A DNA stretch of 59,049 nucleotides from Anaeromyxobacter oryzisoli (lineage in GTDB: Bacteria > Myxococcota > Myxococcia > Myxococcales > Anaeromyxobacteraceae): contig NZ_JALCZA010000023.1 of NCBI RefSeq assembly GCF_022690765.1, positions 1 through 59,049 of the forward strand. The letters run 5' to 3'. The notes beneath the pieces are model-generated. The model saw only the letters and a list, made by a program, of their open reading frames with translations. It made no database searches and was not told the origin of the DNA. How positions within the stretch are numbered: position 1 is the first letter of the stretch; the number at the start of each line of letters is the position of its first letter. Made by a program: the position numbers and the translations under genes. This document shows positions 17,343 to 24,695 of the stretch, one piece after another.

Positions 17343-18059
17343 TCACCACCACTCGAGCAGCGTCAGTGCCCCGCCGGGCCGCTTACGTGTCACGATGAAC
17401 CCGCGGGCGGCGACCGCCGTCCCCTCGACGGGCCCGGCACTGCTCTGCCCCATGACGTCTTCCACGCCGTCACCGTTGAAGTCTCCGACGGCGAGCAGGT
17501 CGATTGCGAACTGTTCCCCTGGGGTCCGAATGATGCAGCGGTCCTCACCGAAGCATCGGATTTCCAATCGATCACGGAGCTCACGGAAATACCCGGTGTC
17601 GGACGACGGCCGCTTCGTCACGTCGAGGTGCGCGAGCGCAGGCAGTAGCGCCTCCACATCCAACGAGACGTAGCTCACGCGTGAGGGACGAGCACGAGGC
17701 ATCCTCGAAAGCGCCCCGCACGTTACTCGCCAGGCCCGCTCCGTGCCGATCGGCTCGGTCCTGGTGCTCCACACGCGTTCCTTCGAGATCGCCAGCAGAC
17801 TGGCGCAGTCACGCACGGTGACGTCCTGGAGCACCCCCGCCGTGTCGACGATCAGCTCCAGCGGACTATCCCACGGACCGTTCAGCACCGCAGCGAAATC
17901 CCCCGGCGCGGACGGGTGGCCGCTCGAAAGTCCCTCGAGGAGGTGAGCGTCCCAGCGTACGGGCATGCGCGCCTCCACCTTGCCATCGCGCGCCTCCGCT
18001 GCGGTCGCGCAAGCCGTCAGGACTGCCACGACTACCACGCGAAGCGATCGAGTCGACAT
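17343..18059 (-). CDS. Secreted hypothetical protein with FG-GAP-like motif
   Basis: 238 residues from the ATG at 18059 (MSTRSLRVVVVAVLTAC), with a signal peptide ending near ATAAEA. A GDFNGDGVEDVMG segment near the C-terminus is the calcium-binding FG-GAP/VCBS repeat signature, here present once. Two Cys pairs (RDCASL/VTCG and RCFGEDRC) may form disulfides. Upstream sequence CCGGGAAA is a poor ribosome site. The frame extends well upstream, but that part lacks a start signal. Lower GC than flanking core genes. Function unknown. Confidence 0.7.
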   Translation of the reverse strand: MSTRSLRVVVVAVLTACATAAEARDGKVEARMPVRWDAHLLEGLSSGHPSAPGDFAAVLNGPWDSPLELIVDTAGVLQDVTVRDCASLLAISKERVWSTRTEPIGTERAWRVTCGALSRMPRARPSRVSYVSLDVEALLPALAHLDVTKRPSSDTGYFRELRDRLEIRCFGEDRCIIRTPGEQFAIDLLAVGDFNGDGVEDVMGQSSAGPVEGTAVAARGFIVTRKRPGGALTLLEWW

Positions 18060-18096
18060 TTTCCCGGAGCCTATTCGATATCCACGGATGGATGGT

Positions 18097-18492
18097 TCAG
18101 TTTGTCGCCCACCACAGCTCATCCGCCGAAAAACCAGCCGGATCGACCACTGGTGAGGTTGCACGCTGCGCAAGCGCATCGAGAGCCGCGCGATCGGCAA
18201 GCAGGCACCGGTCAGCCATTTCCGGAACGACCACGACAGCAGCGGTATCAGGCAGCGCCGTTCTCGCAGCAGGTTCCACTTTTCGTACAACGACCGCGAC
18301 GGGCGCTCTTGTCCAGAGCAGAGCCACCACTGCTCGGCCCTGCAATATCCGACCCCACCCTTCTCCGGCTCCAGAGTCCCAGTCCACGACGCCACCAACC
18401 GCAACGGCAAGCCGCGCCAACACCTGCTCGAAGGCCACCTTCGTCCACGCCACTCGACTTGCCCGAGCAAAGACGTCTCGAATGTCGTGCAT
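18097..18492 (-). CDS. Hypothetical protein in immunity-like cluster
   Basis: 131 residues (MHDIRDVFARASRVAWTKV...). It has alternating hydrophobic strands (VVALLWTRAPVAVVVRKV; TAAVVVVPEMADRCLL) and ends EELWWATN-like (ADELWWATN). No family is recognised and the ribosome site is weak. It sits between a secreted protein and the SUKH-3 gene, all on the minus strand, which makes an immunity-type role possible but unproven. Confidence 0.5.
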   Translation of the reverse strand: MHDIRDVFARASRVAWTKVAFEQVLARLAVAVGGVVDWDSGAGEGWGRILQGRAVVALLWTRAPVAVVVRKVEPAARTALPDTAAVVVVPEMADRCLLADRAALDALAQRATSPVVDPAGFSADELWWATN

Positions 18493-18617
18493 CGGTTCCC
18501 ATGGCTTCCGATCAGTACGTTCGTGACCGCCTCGGCGCCCGTCGTTGCCCAGTCGTTTCTCGGTCCCTTCACTTCAGTCCGTAATTACTCTCGGTCGACT
18601 ATTCGGGCGGTCTTTTG

Positions 18618-19058
18618 TCATGGCACCAGGCGAAATGGCTCATCACCAAGAAGCGAGTCAAGAGCTTCCGCGCCGGTCGAGCCGAGAGACACGAGATAAT
18701 CGTCGGACGCTGCGAAGACTCTCCCGGCAGGATCCATCATCAGCGTCAGGTGCCCTCGATCCGCCCGGCCGATCACCGTCAACTCCGCACCAACCCGATC
18801 CTCATAAGTTTCCACTCGCTCCCTGTAGATGGCGCTCACACCGGCCACAGGGTCCAGAACGAAGTCGGTCTGCACATGGGGCATCCTCGGGGTCGGGAAC
18901 CGAACCGTCAGTCCCCCGAACTCCCTGAGAAACGTGCGTACCGAGTCAGGAACGGCGTATCCCTCCGATAAGAGCGCGCGCTCGTACGACCGCGTCTCGA
19001 CGGCCCTCCCCGGAAGCCATCCGGCAGACGTCAAGGCCGCTTGCGTGTTGGGCTTCAT
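18618..19058 (-). CDS. SUKH-3 family immunity protein
   Basis: 146 residues with the SUKH-3 pattern: SAGWLPGRAVETRSYERALLSEGY at the N-terminus, then VRTFLREFGGLTVRFPTP, a central LDPVAG segment and IGRADRGHLTLMMDPAGRVFAAS. SUKH proteins neutralise contact-dependent or secreted polymorphic toxins, often nucleases. A GAGGAGAGG ribosome site precedes the ATG. No complete toxin gene is adjacent, so this is an orphan or a remnant of a toxin-immunity locus. Confidence 0.85.
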   Translation of the reverse strand: MKPNTQAALTSAGWLPGRAVETRSYERALLSEGYAVPDSVRTFLREFGGLTVRFPTPRMPHVQTDFVLDPVAGVSAIYRERVETYEDRVGAELTVIGRADRGHLTLMMDPAGRVFAASDDYLVSLGSTGAEALDSLLGDEPFRLVP

Positions 19059-19147
19059 CGATGCCTCTCCTCACTCGCTCGTGACCTCCGCTCCAGCCGG
19101 CGTAACCTGGCAGTTCGGACGACCCGGACCGCCGCGCCACGTTCGGC

Positions 19148-19561
19148 TCACCTCGCACTGCGCAGATTGTTACCGGCAATCTTCTTGATCACCATGATGA
19201 AATCGAACGCATCCTTGATCCCGCCATCCGGTCCTCTGGTTCCCGCAATCCGAACGAACACATCTCCCTTGGACGTCTGGACCCGGACACCCGAAACATT
19301 CTGTTTCGATTTCGGAAATTCATAACCAAGTATATCGTTCACTTCAATTCGGACGACATCCTTGTCCTCGATCGAATAGATCGCCGACTCAGTGAAGACG
19401 ACGACGCACGGTTCCCACGGTGACGGATTACGGTACCAACCGATGACATTCTCCTGCTTCCACGGCAGCACCTTCAACGGCAGGTCAGCTGGCGCGCCGT
19501 CATAGAATCTACCAGTTCTCGCCATATGCCGTCTGACAACGGCCCGCACCGGGAACGCCAT
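19148..19561 (-). CDS. Hypothetical protein, possible immunity protein
   Basis: 137 residues from 19561 (MAFPVRAVVRRHMARTG), where GGGTGGGGTG lies upstream; an alternative start at 19525 gives 125 residues. The sequence WEPCVVVFTESAIYSIEDKDVVRIEVNDILGYEFPKS, then VRVQTSKGDVFVRIAGTRG, resembles a PH-like or GRAM-like beta domain. Local GC is markedly lower than in the core genes. It overlaps the end of a decayed frame (19509), the position an immunity gene takes behind a toxin gene. Function not known. Confidence 0.6.
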   Translation of the reverse strand: MAFPVRAVVRRHMARTGRFYDGAPADLPLKVLPWKQENVIGWYRNPSPWEPCVVVFTESAIYSIEDKDVVRIEVNDILGYEFPKSKQNVSGVRVQTSKGDVFVRIAGTRGPDGGIKDAFDFIMVIKKIAGNNLRSAR

Positions 19562-19887
19562 TACGCACCCCACCCGAGTTTGAATGTCCGGTCGCAACAC
19601 CACCGCTACCGGTGAACGTACCACCGAGTTTGGCAACTTGCGCAGCAGCGAGATCCCGGAGGGCTCGGTTGGCGAAGCTTGCCGCGGAACTCCGGGCTCC
19701 GGTGCAGCCCAGCCCCCTCGGCGTCGAGCGCGAGGATGCGGGTGCGGACGAGCTGTTCGACCGCGACGCGGCGCTGGGCCGGGTCGGCGACGGCTCCCAC
19801 CGCCGAGCGAACGTCATCGTCGCCGAGAGCGCCGCCGGCGAATCGCGCCCCGGTGGCGCCGGCCGGATCGGACGGCCGGGACCTCAT
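19509..19887 (-). pseudogene. Frameshifted remnant: PpiC/SurA-like segment joined to an unrelated tail
   Basis: On the minus strand, 19887 to about 19675 encodes a SurA/PpiC-like N-terminal segment (DPAQRRVAVEQLVRTRILAL, AGLHRSPEFRGKL). The match then continues in another frame (ANRALRDLAAAQVAKLGG), implying one frameshift near 19675. The frame then runs into an unrelated Gly-rich end (GRCQTAYGENW) that stops at 19509, overlapping the next gene. This looks like a broken gene fused to the C-terminal tail of something else, possibly a toxin. No start codon could be assigned. Confidence 0.4.
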
Positions 19888-19953
19888 GCGCGTCTCGCTG
19901 GCCAGGCCTGCGAAAGTCGCACATCATGTCGTCCTCCGCACAAGGGATCGCCC

Positions 19954-20571
19954 ATGCACGAGACCGAAAGAGGCTTGTTCCTGTCGTGCTTCTCGGCGCC
20001 GCTCGATGCGCTCTGGGCGGGTGCAGCGCCGGGCCTGCAGCGCGAGCTCGAGGCCGGCGGGATCGTGTCGGAGGACGGCCCGCTCGATCTCGGTCGCATC
20101 CGCTTCGGGGACGTGCAGCGTAGCGGCGCTATCCCCTCCATCTGCGTGCTGTACGCGCCCCGCTCCGCGCCCGACACGACCGTGATGCTTACCTCCAGTG
20201 TGGACGGCTGGTACACGCTCGTTCACGTACTCGCCACCGGCACGCCCGGCCGCCACGTCATGGTCCGGAGCGTCTCGGACGGCGAGCAACTCCACCACCT
20301 CAACGTCTGGTCGGGTAGGGAGGAAATCCGAGCGGTCCTCGTCAACCAGGATCCGAAGTGGACGTTCTACGAGAAGGGCCTTCCCCTCGAGTTCGAGGAC
20401 GTCGCCCGCTACCAGAGGCGGCTCAAACGTGAACGTCTCGACCGTCAACTCCTTCTTCACTATCTAAGCGCGATGGGATGGGATGTCGGCGAACCTCGGT
20501 TCTGGGAGACGGAACGCGGCGCGAGATACGTCGAGCAACGCTTCAGCAGGCGCTATCGTGGATGGTCGTAG
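19954..20571 (+). CDS. Hypothetical protein (205 aa)
   Basis: The start at 19954 (MHETERGLFLSCFSAPL) follows an AAGGG ribosome site. Segments: DGWYTLVHVLATGTPGRHVMVRSVSD, then LHHLNVWSGREEIRAVLVNQDPKWTFYEKG, then a basic C-terminal helix (RYQRRLKRERLDRQLLLHYL). No family is recognised. It is the only plus-strand gene in the immunity-like island and has no operon partner. An immunity or effector-associated role is only suggested by position. Confidence 0.65.
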   Translation: MHETERGLFLSCFSAPLDALWAGAAPGLQRELEAGGIVSEDGPLDLGRIRFGDVQRSGAIPSICVLYAPRSAPDTTVMLTSSVDGWYTLVHVLATGTPGRHVMVRSVSDGEQLHHLNVWSGREEIRAVLVNQDPKWTFYEKGLPLEFEDVARYQRRLKRERLDRQLLLHYLSAMGWDVGEPRFWETERGARYVEQRFSRRYRGWS

Positions 20572-20679
20572 GGGCGAGGGGGGCGTACTGCCACCCCGCA
20601 ACCGCCGCACACCACGGCGAGCGCCCCACCCGAAGGAAGTTTTCGCGAACCACCCGTCCGCCGCGCGGACAACGGGCTC

Positions 20680-20841
20680 CGCCGATCACGCACCCGACGA
20701 GCGGCGGCTCGAACTCCGTCAGGCGTACCAGGACATCGCCATCACGTCCGGCCCGCGCGGGCCGGCGGTGCTGACCCGCACCACCGGGCCCGGCTCGAGG
20801 AGGCGGTAGACCTGCGAGAGCGGGAGACGTGTCTTGTTCAT
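20680..20841 (-). pseudogene. Relic of the flavin reductase gene 5' end
   Basis: The first about 54 codons of the flavin reductase gene (11748-12284) recur here. The protein would begin MNKTRLPLSQVYRLLEPGP as in the intact gene and is colinear to MAMSW. It then meets a TGA and a 1-base deletion, and the homology stops at 20680. The downstream gene is missing, so this is a non-functional fragment. Confidence 0.85.
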
Positions 20842-20906
20842 GACCTCGACGGGGGATCGGGGTTCACCAGCCTACGACCGAGCAGCGGCCCTTGGTCCGT
20901 GAGCGG

Positions 20907-21380
20907 TCACCGGACGCGCGGGTGCACCCTCGTCCCGGGATATACCGCTTCCTCGCACGCGTCGTCGCACGCGAGCCGTTGCGTCGATCCGTCCTCGAGC
21001 CAGACGGTCGCGATCAGGACCGCCGAGATCTCGAACCGGATCTCCGTCCCCTCTCAGCGTGCCGTTCCTCGAACGACGCACGGAGCCCACAGATAGCTCG
21101 GATCCTGCCCGAACTGCTGCTCCGTGATCGGCTGCGCCTTCGAGAGCAGGACCCGGACTTGCTTCCGGGTGAGCGAGAAGTCGCGACAATACTTCACGTC
21201 GCGGTCGTTCTCGCAGCCCTCGCACACGCCGCGCGCGAGCGCGCCGATGGTCGCGTTGGTCGGGAGCCGCCACGCCGGCGTTGGCGCCTCCGCCCCGGCC
21301 TCGCCCGGCGCAACGAGGAGAACCGCTCCGACCACGGCGAGGCACGCGCCGAGGGTGAACAGGAGGTGGGCTCGGCGCAT
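20907..21380 (-). pseudogene. Cysteine-rich secreted protein, copy 2, interrupted by a stop codon
   Basis: A paralogue of 12353-12826. From the ATG at 21380 the frame encodes 108 residues (MRRAHLLFTLGACLAV..., CEGCENDRDVKYC) and stops at 21054-21056. In the intact copy that codon is TGG; here it is TGA. Beyond it the same frame continues with clear homology (FEISAVLIATVW, then ACEEAVYPGTRVHPRVR) to the matching stop at 20907. The signal peptide belongs to a different family member, that of the DUF4424 protein. A truncated 108-residue product lacking the last cysteines is possible. Confidence 0.85.
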
Positions 21381-21597
21381 GCGCGGCTCCGGATCGGGAA
21401 TGACCCGGAGTCTAGCTGCAAGGCGAACGGTTGGCACCCGCACCCGACGACCTGCTGCGCCACTCCGCCGTTGCGTCGATCGCGCGCTCGCCGGTGACCA
21501 CGAGCCGGTCGAGGCGTCGATCCATGCCGACCGTTCGCGAGCTGGGCCCTCGCCGCTCGTCCAGGGGCGAGGGGAGGCTGCGGCGGCGGTATCGCCG

Positions 21598-22116
21598 CTA
21601 CTTCCTTTCGATGACGCCGCAGGCGATGCGCTTGCCCGCGTTGCCGACGGGATCGGTCTTCTCGTCGTCCGGGTCCGCGTGGATGACGAGGGCGGTGCCG
21701 TCAGCCCCGAACAGCGCACCCGCCCCCTCGCCCAGGGTCGCGCCCTTCGCGACGAACGTCCCCTTGCCCTTGCCGTCCTTCCCCACCACGAGGTTCGGCA
21801 GGTCGCCAGCGTGCGCCCCCTCCGGGCTGTGGAGGCCGTGCTTCTTGCCGAACGGGTTGAAGTGAGAGCCAGCTGACGTGAACTCCGGCGGCTCACACTT
21901 CCCGGCGGCGTGGATGTGGATGCCGTGCTTTCCCGGCGGAAGACTCGCCACCTGGACACGAACCTTCACGCCATCCTTGGCCGGCGTGAACGTGGCCGTG
22001 CCGACGTCCTTGCCGTCGGCGTTCTTCAGCGTCGCCATCCCGGATTGAGCGGCCGCAGCGGTGGCCGCCAGCGGGATGGCGATGGCCAGCGAATAGACGA
22101 AAGACGAGATCGTCAT
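21598..22116 (-). CDS. sodC: Periplasmic Cu/Zn superoxide dismutase
   Basis: 172 residues from 22116 (MTISSFVYSLAIAI), with a signal peptide ending near AAAAQ. It dismutates superoxide outside the cytoplasm. Copper ligands His67 and His69 (GIHIHAAG) and bridging His85, zinc-side His93, His102 and Asp105 (HAGDLPN), and His146 (VIHADPDD) are present. Cys74 and Cys166 form the expected disulfide. A lone gene; an SOD is plausible for an organism that meets oxygen intermittently. Confidence 0.93.
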   Translation of the reverse strand: MTISSFVYSLAIAIPLAATAAAAQSGMATLKNADGKDVGTATFTPAKDGVKVRVQVASLPPGKHGIHIHAAGKCEPPEFTSAGSHFNPFGKKHGLHSPEGAHAGDLPNLVVGKDGKGKGTFVAKGATLGEGAGALFGADGTALVIHADPDDEKTDPVGNAGKRIACGVIERK

Positions 22117-22258
22117 GGTGGCTCCGGCGTGAGGGCCTGGGTCGGGACGGCGATACGAGGTGCTGACCACACGCGATGCCTACAGCGTCCGGCGGTCGTC
22201 GGCGCCAATCCTGAAGGGTCTGTTCCCTCGTGGTAACCGGCCCGGAGGCGTGCCGCCC

Positions 22259-22453
22259 CTATCGCGAGAGCCTCTCGAGCGACCGCCGGAGCTCCCGCGC
22301 CTCGGTGGCCTCCTCCGCCCTCGCCTGCATCCACTCCGCGTTCCGCGCCAGGCTCCCGGTGACGATCTCGAGCACCCGCAGCCGCGCGTGCCACTCGTGA
22401 TCGCCCGGGACCAGTTTCCTGCGCGCGACCGGGGTGTCGGTCCGTTCGAACAT
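22259..22453 (-). CDS. Small hypothetical helical protein
   Basis: 64 residues, largely one or two charged helices (LARNAEWMQARAEEATEARELRRSLERL). It follows the DUF2917 gene by 36 bases on the same strand and may form an operon with it. No clear ribosome site; function unknown. Confidence 0.5.
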   Translation of the reverse strand: MFERTDTPVARRKLVPGDHEWHARLRVLEIVTGSLARNAEWMQARAEEATEARELRRSLERLSR

Positions 22454-22489
22454 CTCGTCGGATCGGGAGGCGCGCGCCTCGAGGCGCGG

Positions 22490-22807
22490 TCACCGCTGCC
22501 GCGACGCCGCCAGCCCCTGGCCGCGCCCGACGACGCGGACGCGCGACGGCTCGAGGGCCTGCATCGCGAGCCGACCCTTCCGCCCGACGACGAGCGCGTC
22601 GCCGGCGGCGAGCACGTGATCGGCGGGGTCGCCCTCGAAGGTCACCCAGACCAGGCCGGCGAGGCACTCGACGGCGGCGCCGCCCCGGCGCACGGGCGCG
22701 CCGTGCGTCTGGTCGCGGCCGAGCGCGATCTCGCCCTCGCGCCGCTCCGTCCGCGCACCGCGCTCCGCCACCCCGAGCCCCGCCCAGCTCCGCAACGTCG
22801 CGATCAT
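22490..22807 (-). CDS. DUF2917 family protein
   Basis: 105 residues from 22807, with GAGGAGG upstream. The pattern ECLAGLVWVTFEGDPADHVLAAGDALVVGRKGRLAMQAL is the DUF2917 (cupin-like, LxVxVTxxGDPxDhvL) signature. The biochemical role is unknown. It is divergent from the MocR-type regulator and shares a 174-base promoter region containing a long palindrome, so it is the likely regulated target. Confidence 0.8.
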   Translation of the reverse strand: MIATLRSWAGLGVAERGARTERREGEIALGRDQTHGAPVRRGGAAVECLAGLVWVTFEGDPADHVLAAGDALVVGRKGRLAMQALEPSRVRVVGRGQGLAASRQR

Positions 22808-22880
22808 CGCGCTCGACCTCCTCGCGCATGAGGATTCCCCTCCGGCGCGACCCGCGGTAGAGCCACCCGCGCGCGGAGGC

Positions 22881-22921
22881 GACCAGCACAGTCGCTCTCC
22901 GAACGGAGTACTGTGCTGGTC
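22881..22921. promoter_or_regulatory. Inverted-repeat operator between DUF2917 and MocR genes
   Basis: A perfect 12-base inverted repeat, GACCAGCACAGT ... ACTGTGCTGGTC, with a 17-base spacer that itself contains CTCCGAACGGAG. It lies midway between the divergent starts at 22807 and 22982, a typical place for a MocR/GntR operator acting on both genes. Confidence 0.75.
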
Positions 22922-22981
22922 GAAGCGCCTCGGAGGTGTGCCTTGCCGCGCCCGGTGACTCGTCGCAGAACGGATGGAGCC

Positions 22982-24415
22982 ATGTCGCTCGAGCCTGGGC
23001 CGTCGCGTCCGCTGCTCTACCAGCAGCTCGCGGCGCAGATCGCCGCCGCCATCGACTCCGGCGCGCTGCGCGCCGGCGACCGCGCCCCGTCGGTCCGCAA
23101 GCTGAGCGTGCAGCACGGTGTGAGCGTCTCGACCGTGCTCCAGGCGTACGCGCACCTCGAGGCGGAGGGGCTCCTGCGGGCGCGGCCGCAGTCGGGGCAT
23201 TACGTCCGGGGCCGGCCGTCGCTCCCCGAGATCCGCCCGAGCCGGACGCCGCGCGAGGCGTCGCCCGTGTCGGTGTCCTCGCTCGTGGCCGGACTCTACT
23301 CCGACGCCCACCAGGACGCGGCGGTCCAGTTCGGCGCCGCCTACACGCCGTTCTCGTTCCTGCCGACCCGACGCCTCGGCCGCCTCCTCGCGGCGGCCGC
23401 GCGCGACTCCGAGCACGCCGGCGCCGAGTACGACCTGCCCCCCGGGAACCCCGCCCTCCGGCGCCAGGTCGCGCGCCGCTCGGTGGAGTGGGGCTGCGCG
23501 CTGGCGCCCGAGGACTTCATCGTCACCTGCGGCGCGACGGAGGCGCTGAACCTCTGCCTCCTCGCGGTGGCGCGCCGCGGCGACACCGTGGCGATCGAGT
23601 CGCCGACCTTCTTCGGGATCCTCCAGATGCTCGAGGCCCACGGGCTCCGCGCGCTGGAGATCCCGTGCGACGCGCGGGAGGGGATGCGGCTCGACGCGCT
23701 CGAGGCGGGGCTGAAGCGCCACCGGATCGCGGCGGTCATCGCGGTGCCCAACTTCTCGAACCCGCTCGGCAGCGTCATGTCGGACGCGAGCAAGGAGAAG
23801 CTGGTCGAGCTGCTCGCGCGCCGGGACGTCCCGCTCATCGAGGACGACACCTTCGGCGACCTGCACCACGGCCCGACCCGGCCCAAGGTGGCGAAGGCGT
23901 TCGACCGGCGCGGGCTCGTGCTCCTCTGCGGGTCGTTCTCGAAGACGCTCGCCCCCGGCTACCGCGTGGGCTGGGTCGCCGCGGGGAAGTTCCAGGAGCG
24001 GGTCCAGCTCCTCAAGTTCTCGCAGAACATCGCGACGACCACGCTCCAGCAGCGCGCCCTCGCGGCGTTCCTCGAGGCGGGCGGCTACGACCGGCACCTG
24101 CGGACGCTGCGCCGGCGCCTCGCCGGCGCCATGAACGCGGTCGCCGCCGGGGTCGAGCGTCACTTCCCGCCGGGCACGCGCATGACGCAGCCCACCGGCG
24201 GCACCGTGCTCTGGCTCGAGCTGCCGGGCCGGGCCAACGCGCTCACGCTCTACGAACGCGCGCTCGCCGAGGGCATCAGCCTCGCCCCCGGCCCGATCTT
24301 CTCCCCGCGCGGCCGCTACGAGCGCTTCGTGCGGCTGAGCACCGCGCTCGAGTGGAGCGACGAGGTGGACGCGGCGCTCGCCCGCGTCGGCGCGATCGCG
24401 CGCGACCTCGTGTGA
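22982..24415 (+). CDS. MocR-type regulator: GntR wHTH fused to PLP aminotransferase fold
   Basis: 477 residues from the ATG at 22982. An upstream in-frame ATG exists, but it lies in the palindrome. The N-terminal GntR winged helix (about 10-78: LYQQLAAQIAAAIDSGALRAG, SVRKLSVQHGVS, then YAHLEAEGLLRARPQSGHYV) is joined to a class I aminotransferase domain. The PLP lysine is Lys321 in SFSKTLAPGYRVG, with IEDDTF at 287-291 for the PLP-ring Asp. MocR proteins sense PLP-linked amines or amino acids. Aminotransferase activity is uncertain. DUF2917 genes often neighbour such regulators, which fits here. Confidence 0.9.
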   Translation: MSLEPGPSRPLLYQQLAAQIAAAIDSGALRAGDRAPSVRKLSVQHGVSVSTVLQAYAHLEAEGLLRARPQSGHYVRGRPSLPEIRPSRTPREASPVSVSSLVAGLYSDAHQDAAVQFGAAYTPFSFLPTRRLGRLLAAAARDSEHAGAEYDLPPGNPALRRQVARRSVEWGCALAPEDFIVTCGATEALNLCLLAVARRGDTVAIESPTFFGILQMLEAHGLRALEIPCDAREGMRLDALEAGLKRHRIAAVIAVPNFSNPLGSVMSDASKEKLVELLARRDVPLIEDDTFGDLHHGPTRPKVAKAFDRRGLVLLCGSFSKTLAPGYRVGWVAAGKFQERVQLLKFSQNIATTTLQQRALAAFLEAGGYDRHLRTLRRRLAGAMNAVAAGVERHFPPGTRMTQPTGGTVLWLELPGRANALTLYERALAEGISLAPGPIFSPRGRYERFVRLSTALEWSDEVDAALARVGAIARDLV

Positions 24416-24695
24416 GGCGAAGGCAAGCTTCGGCTATCGGGGGGCTCGAGGTCGAACTTCGTGCCCCGAATGCGAACGCGAACCCGGCCTCTCCATCCCC
24501 CTCACCCGCTTCCCGTGCCCCCGGCCCCTGCCCCGAGCTCCGTCGGATGGCGGAGTCCGGGGGGCGGGACAGGGGGACCGCGACGGGTCGCGGGGTTCGG
24601 ATGACGGGTTCACGGGTACGGGTACGGGTTCGGGTTCGGGTTCGGCCCTCTCGACCCCCGAAACCTTCCCGGCCCCGAAACCCCCGACCGACGGA
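24416..24695. repeat. Intergenic hexamer-repeat tract, telomere-like
   Basis: No gene is seen between the regulator and the OmpA gene. The core (24600-24645) repeats a 6-base unit, GGGTAC/GGGTTC, about seven times, followed by shorter CGAAACC-type units. It is the same family of degenerate G-rich repeats as at 3451-3680 and 6110-6180. A short-sequence repeat of slippage origin is the simplest reading. Confidence 0.75.

Noticed and set aside
20907-21380. Selenocysteine (UGA) in the cysteine-rich copy 2
   Set aside because: The TGA replaces Trp in the paralogue and no SECIS-like hairpin with suitable spacing was evident. A nonsense mutation is simpler, in line with the decayed neighbour.
24600-24645. 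CRISPR array or true telomeric repeat
   Set aside because: Units are only 6 bases with no spacers. The tract is internal to the window and flanked by normal genes; a simple slippage repeat explains it.
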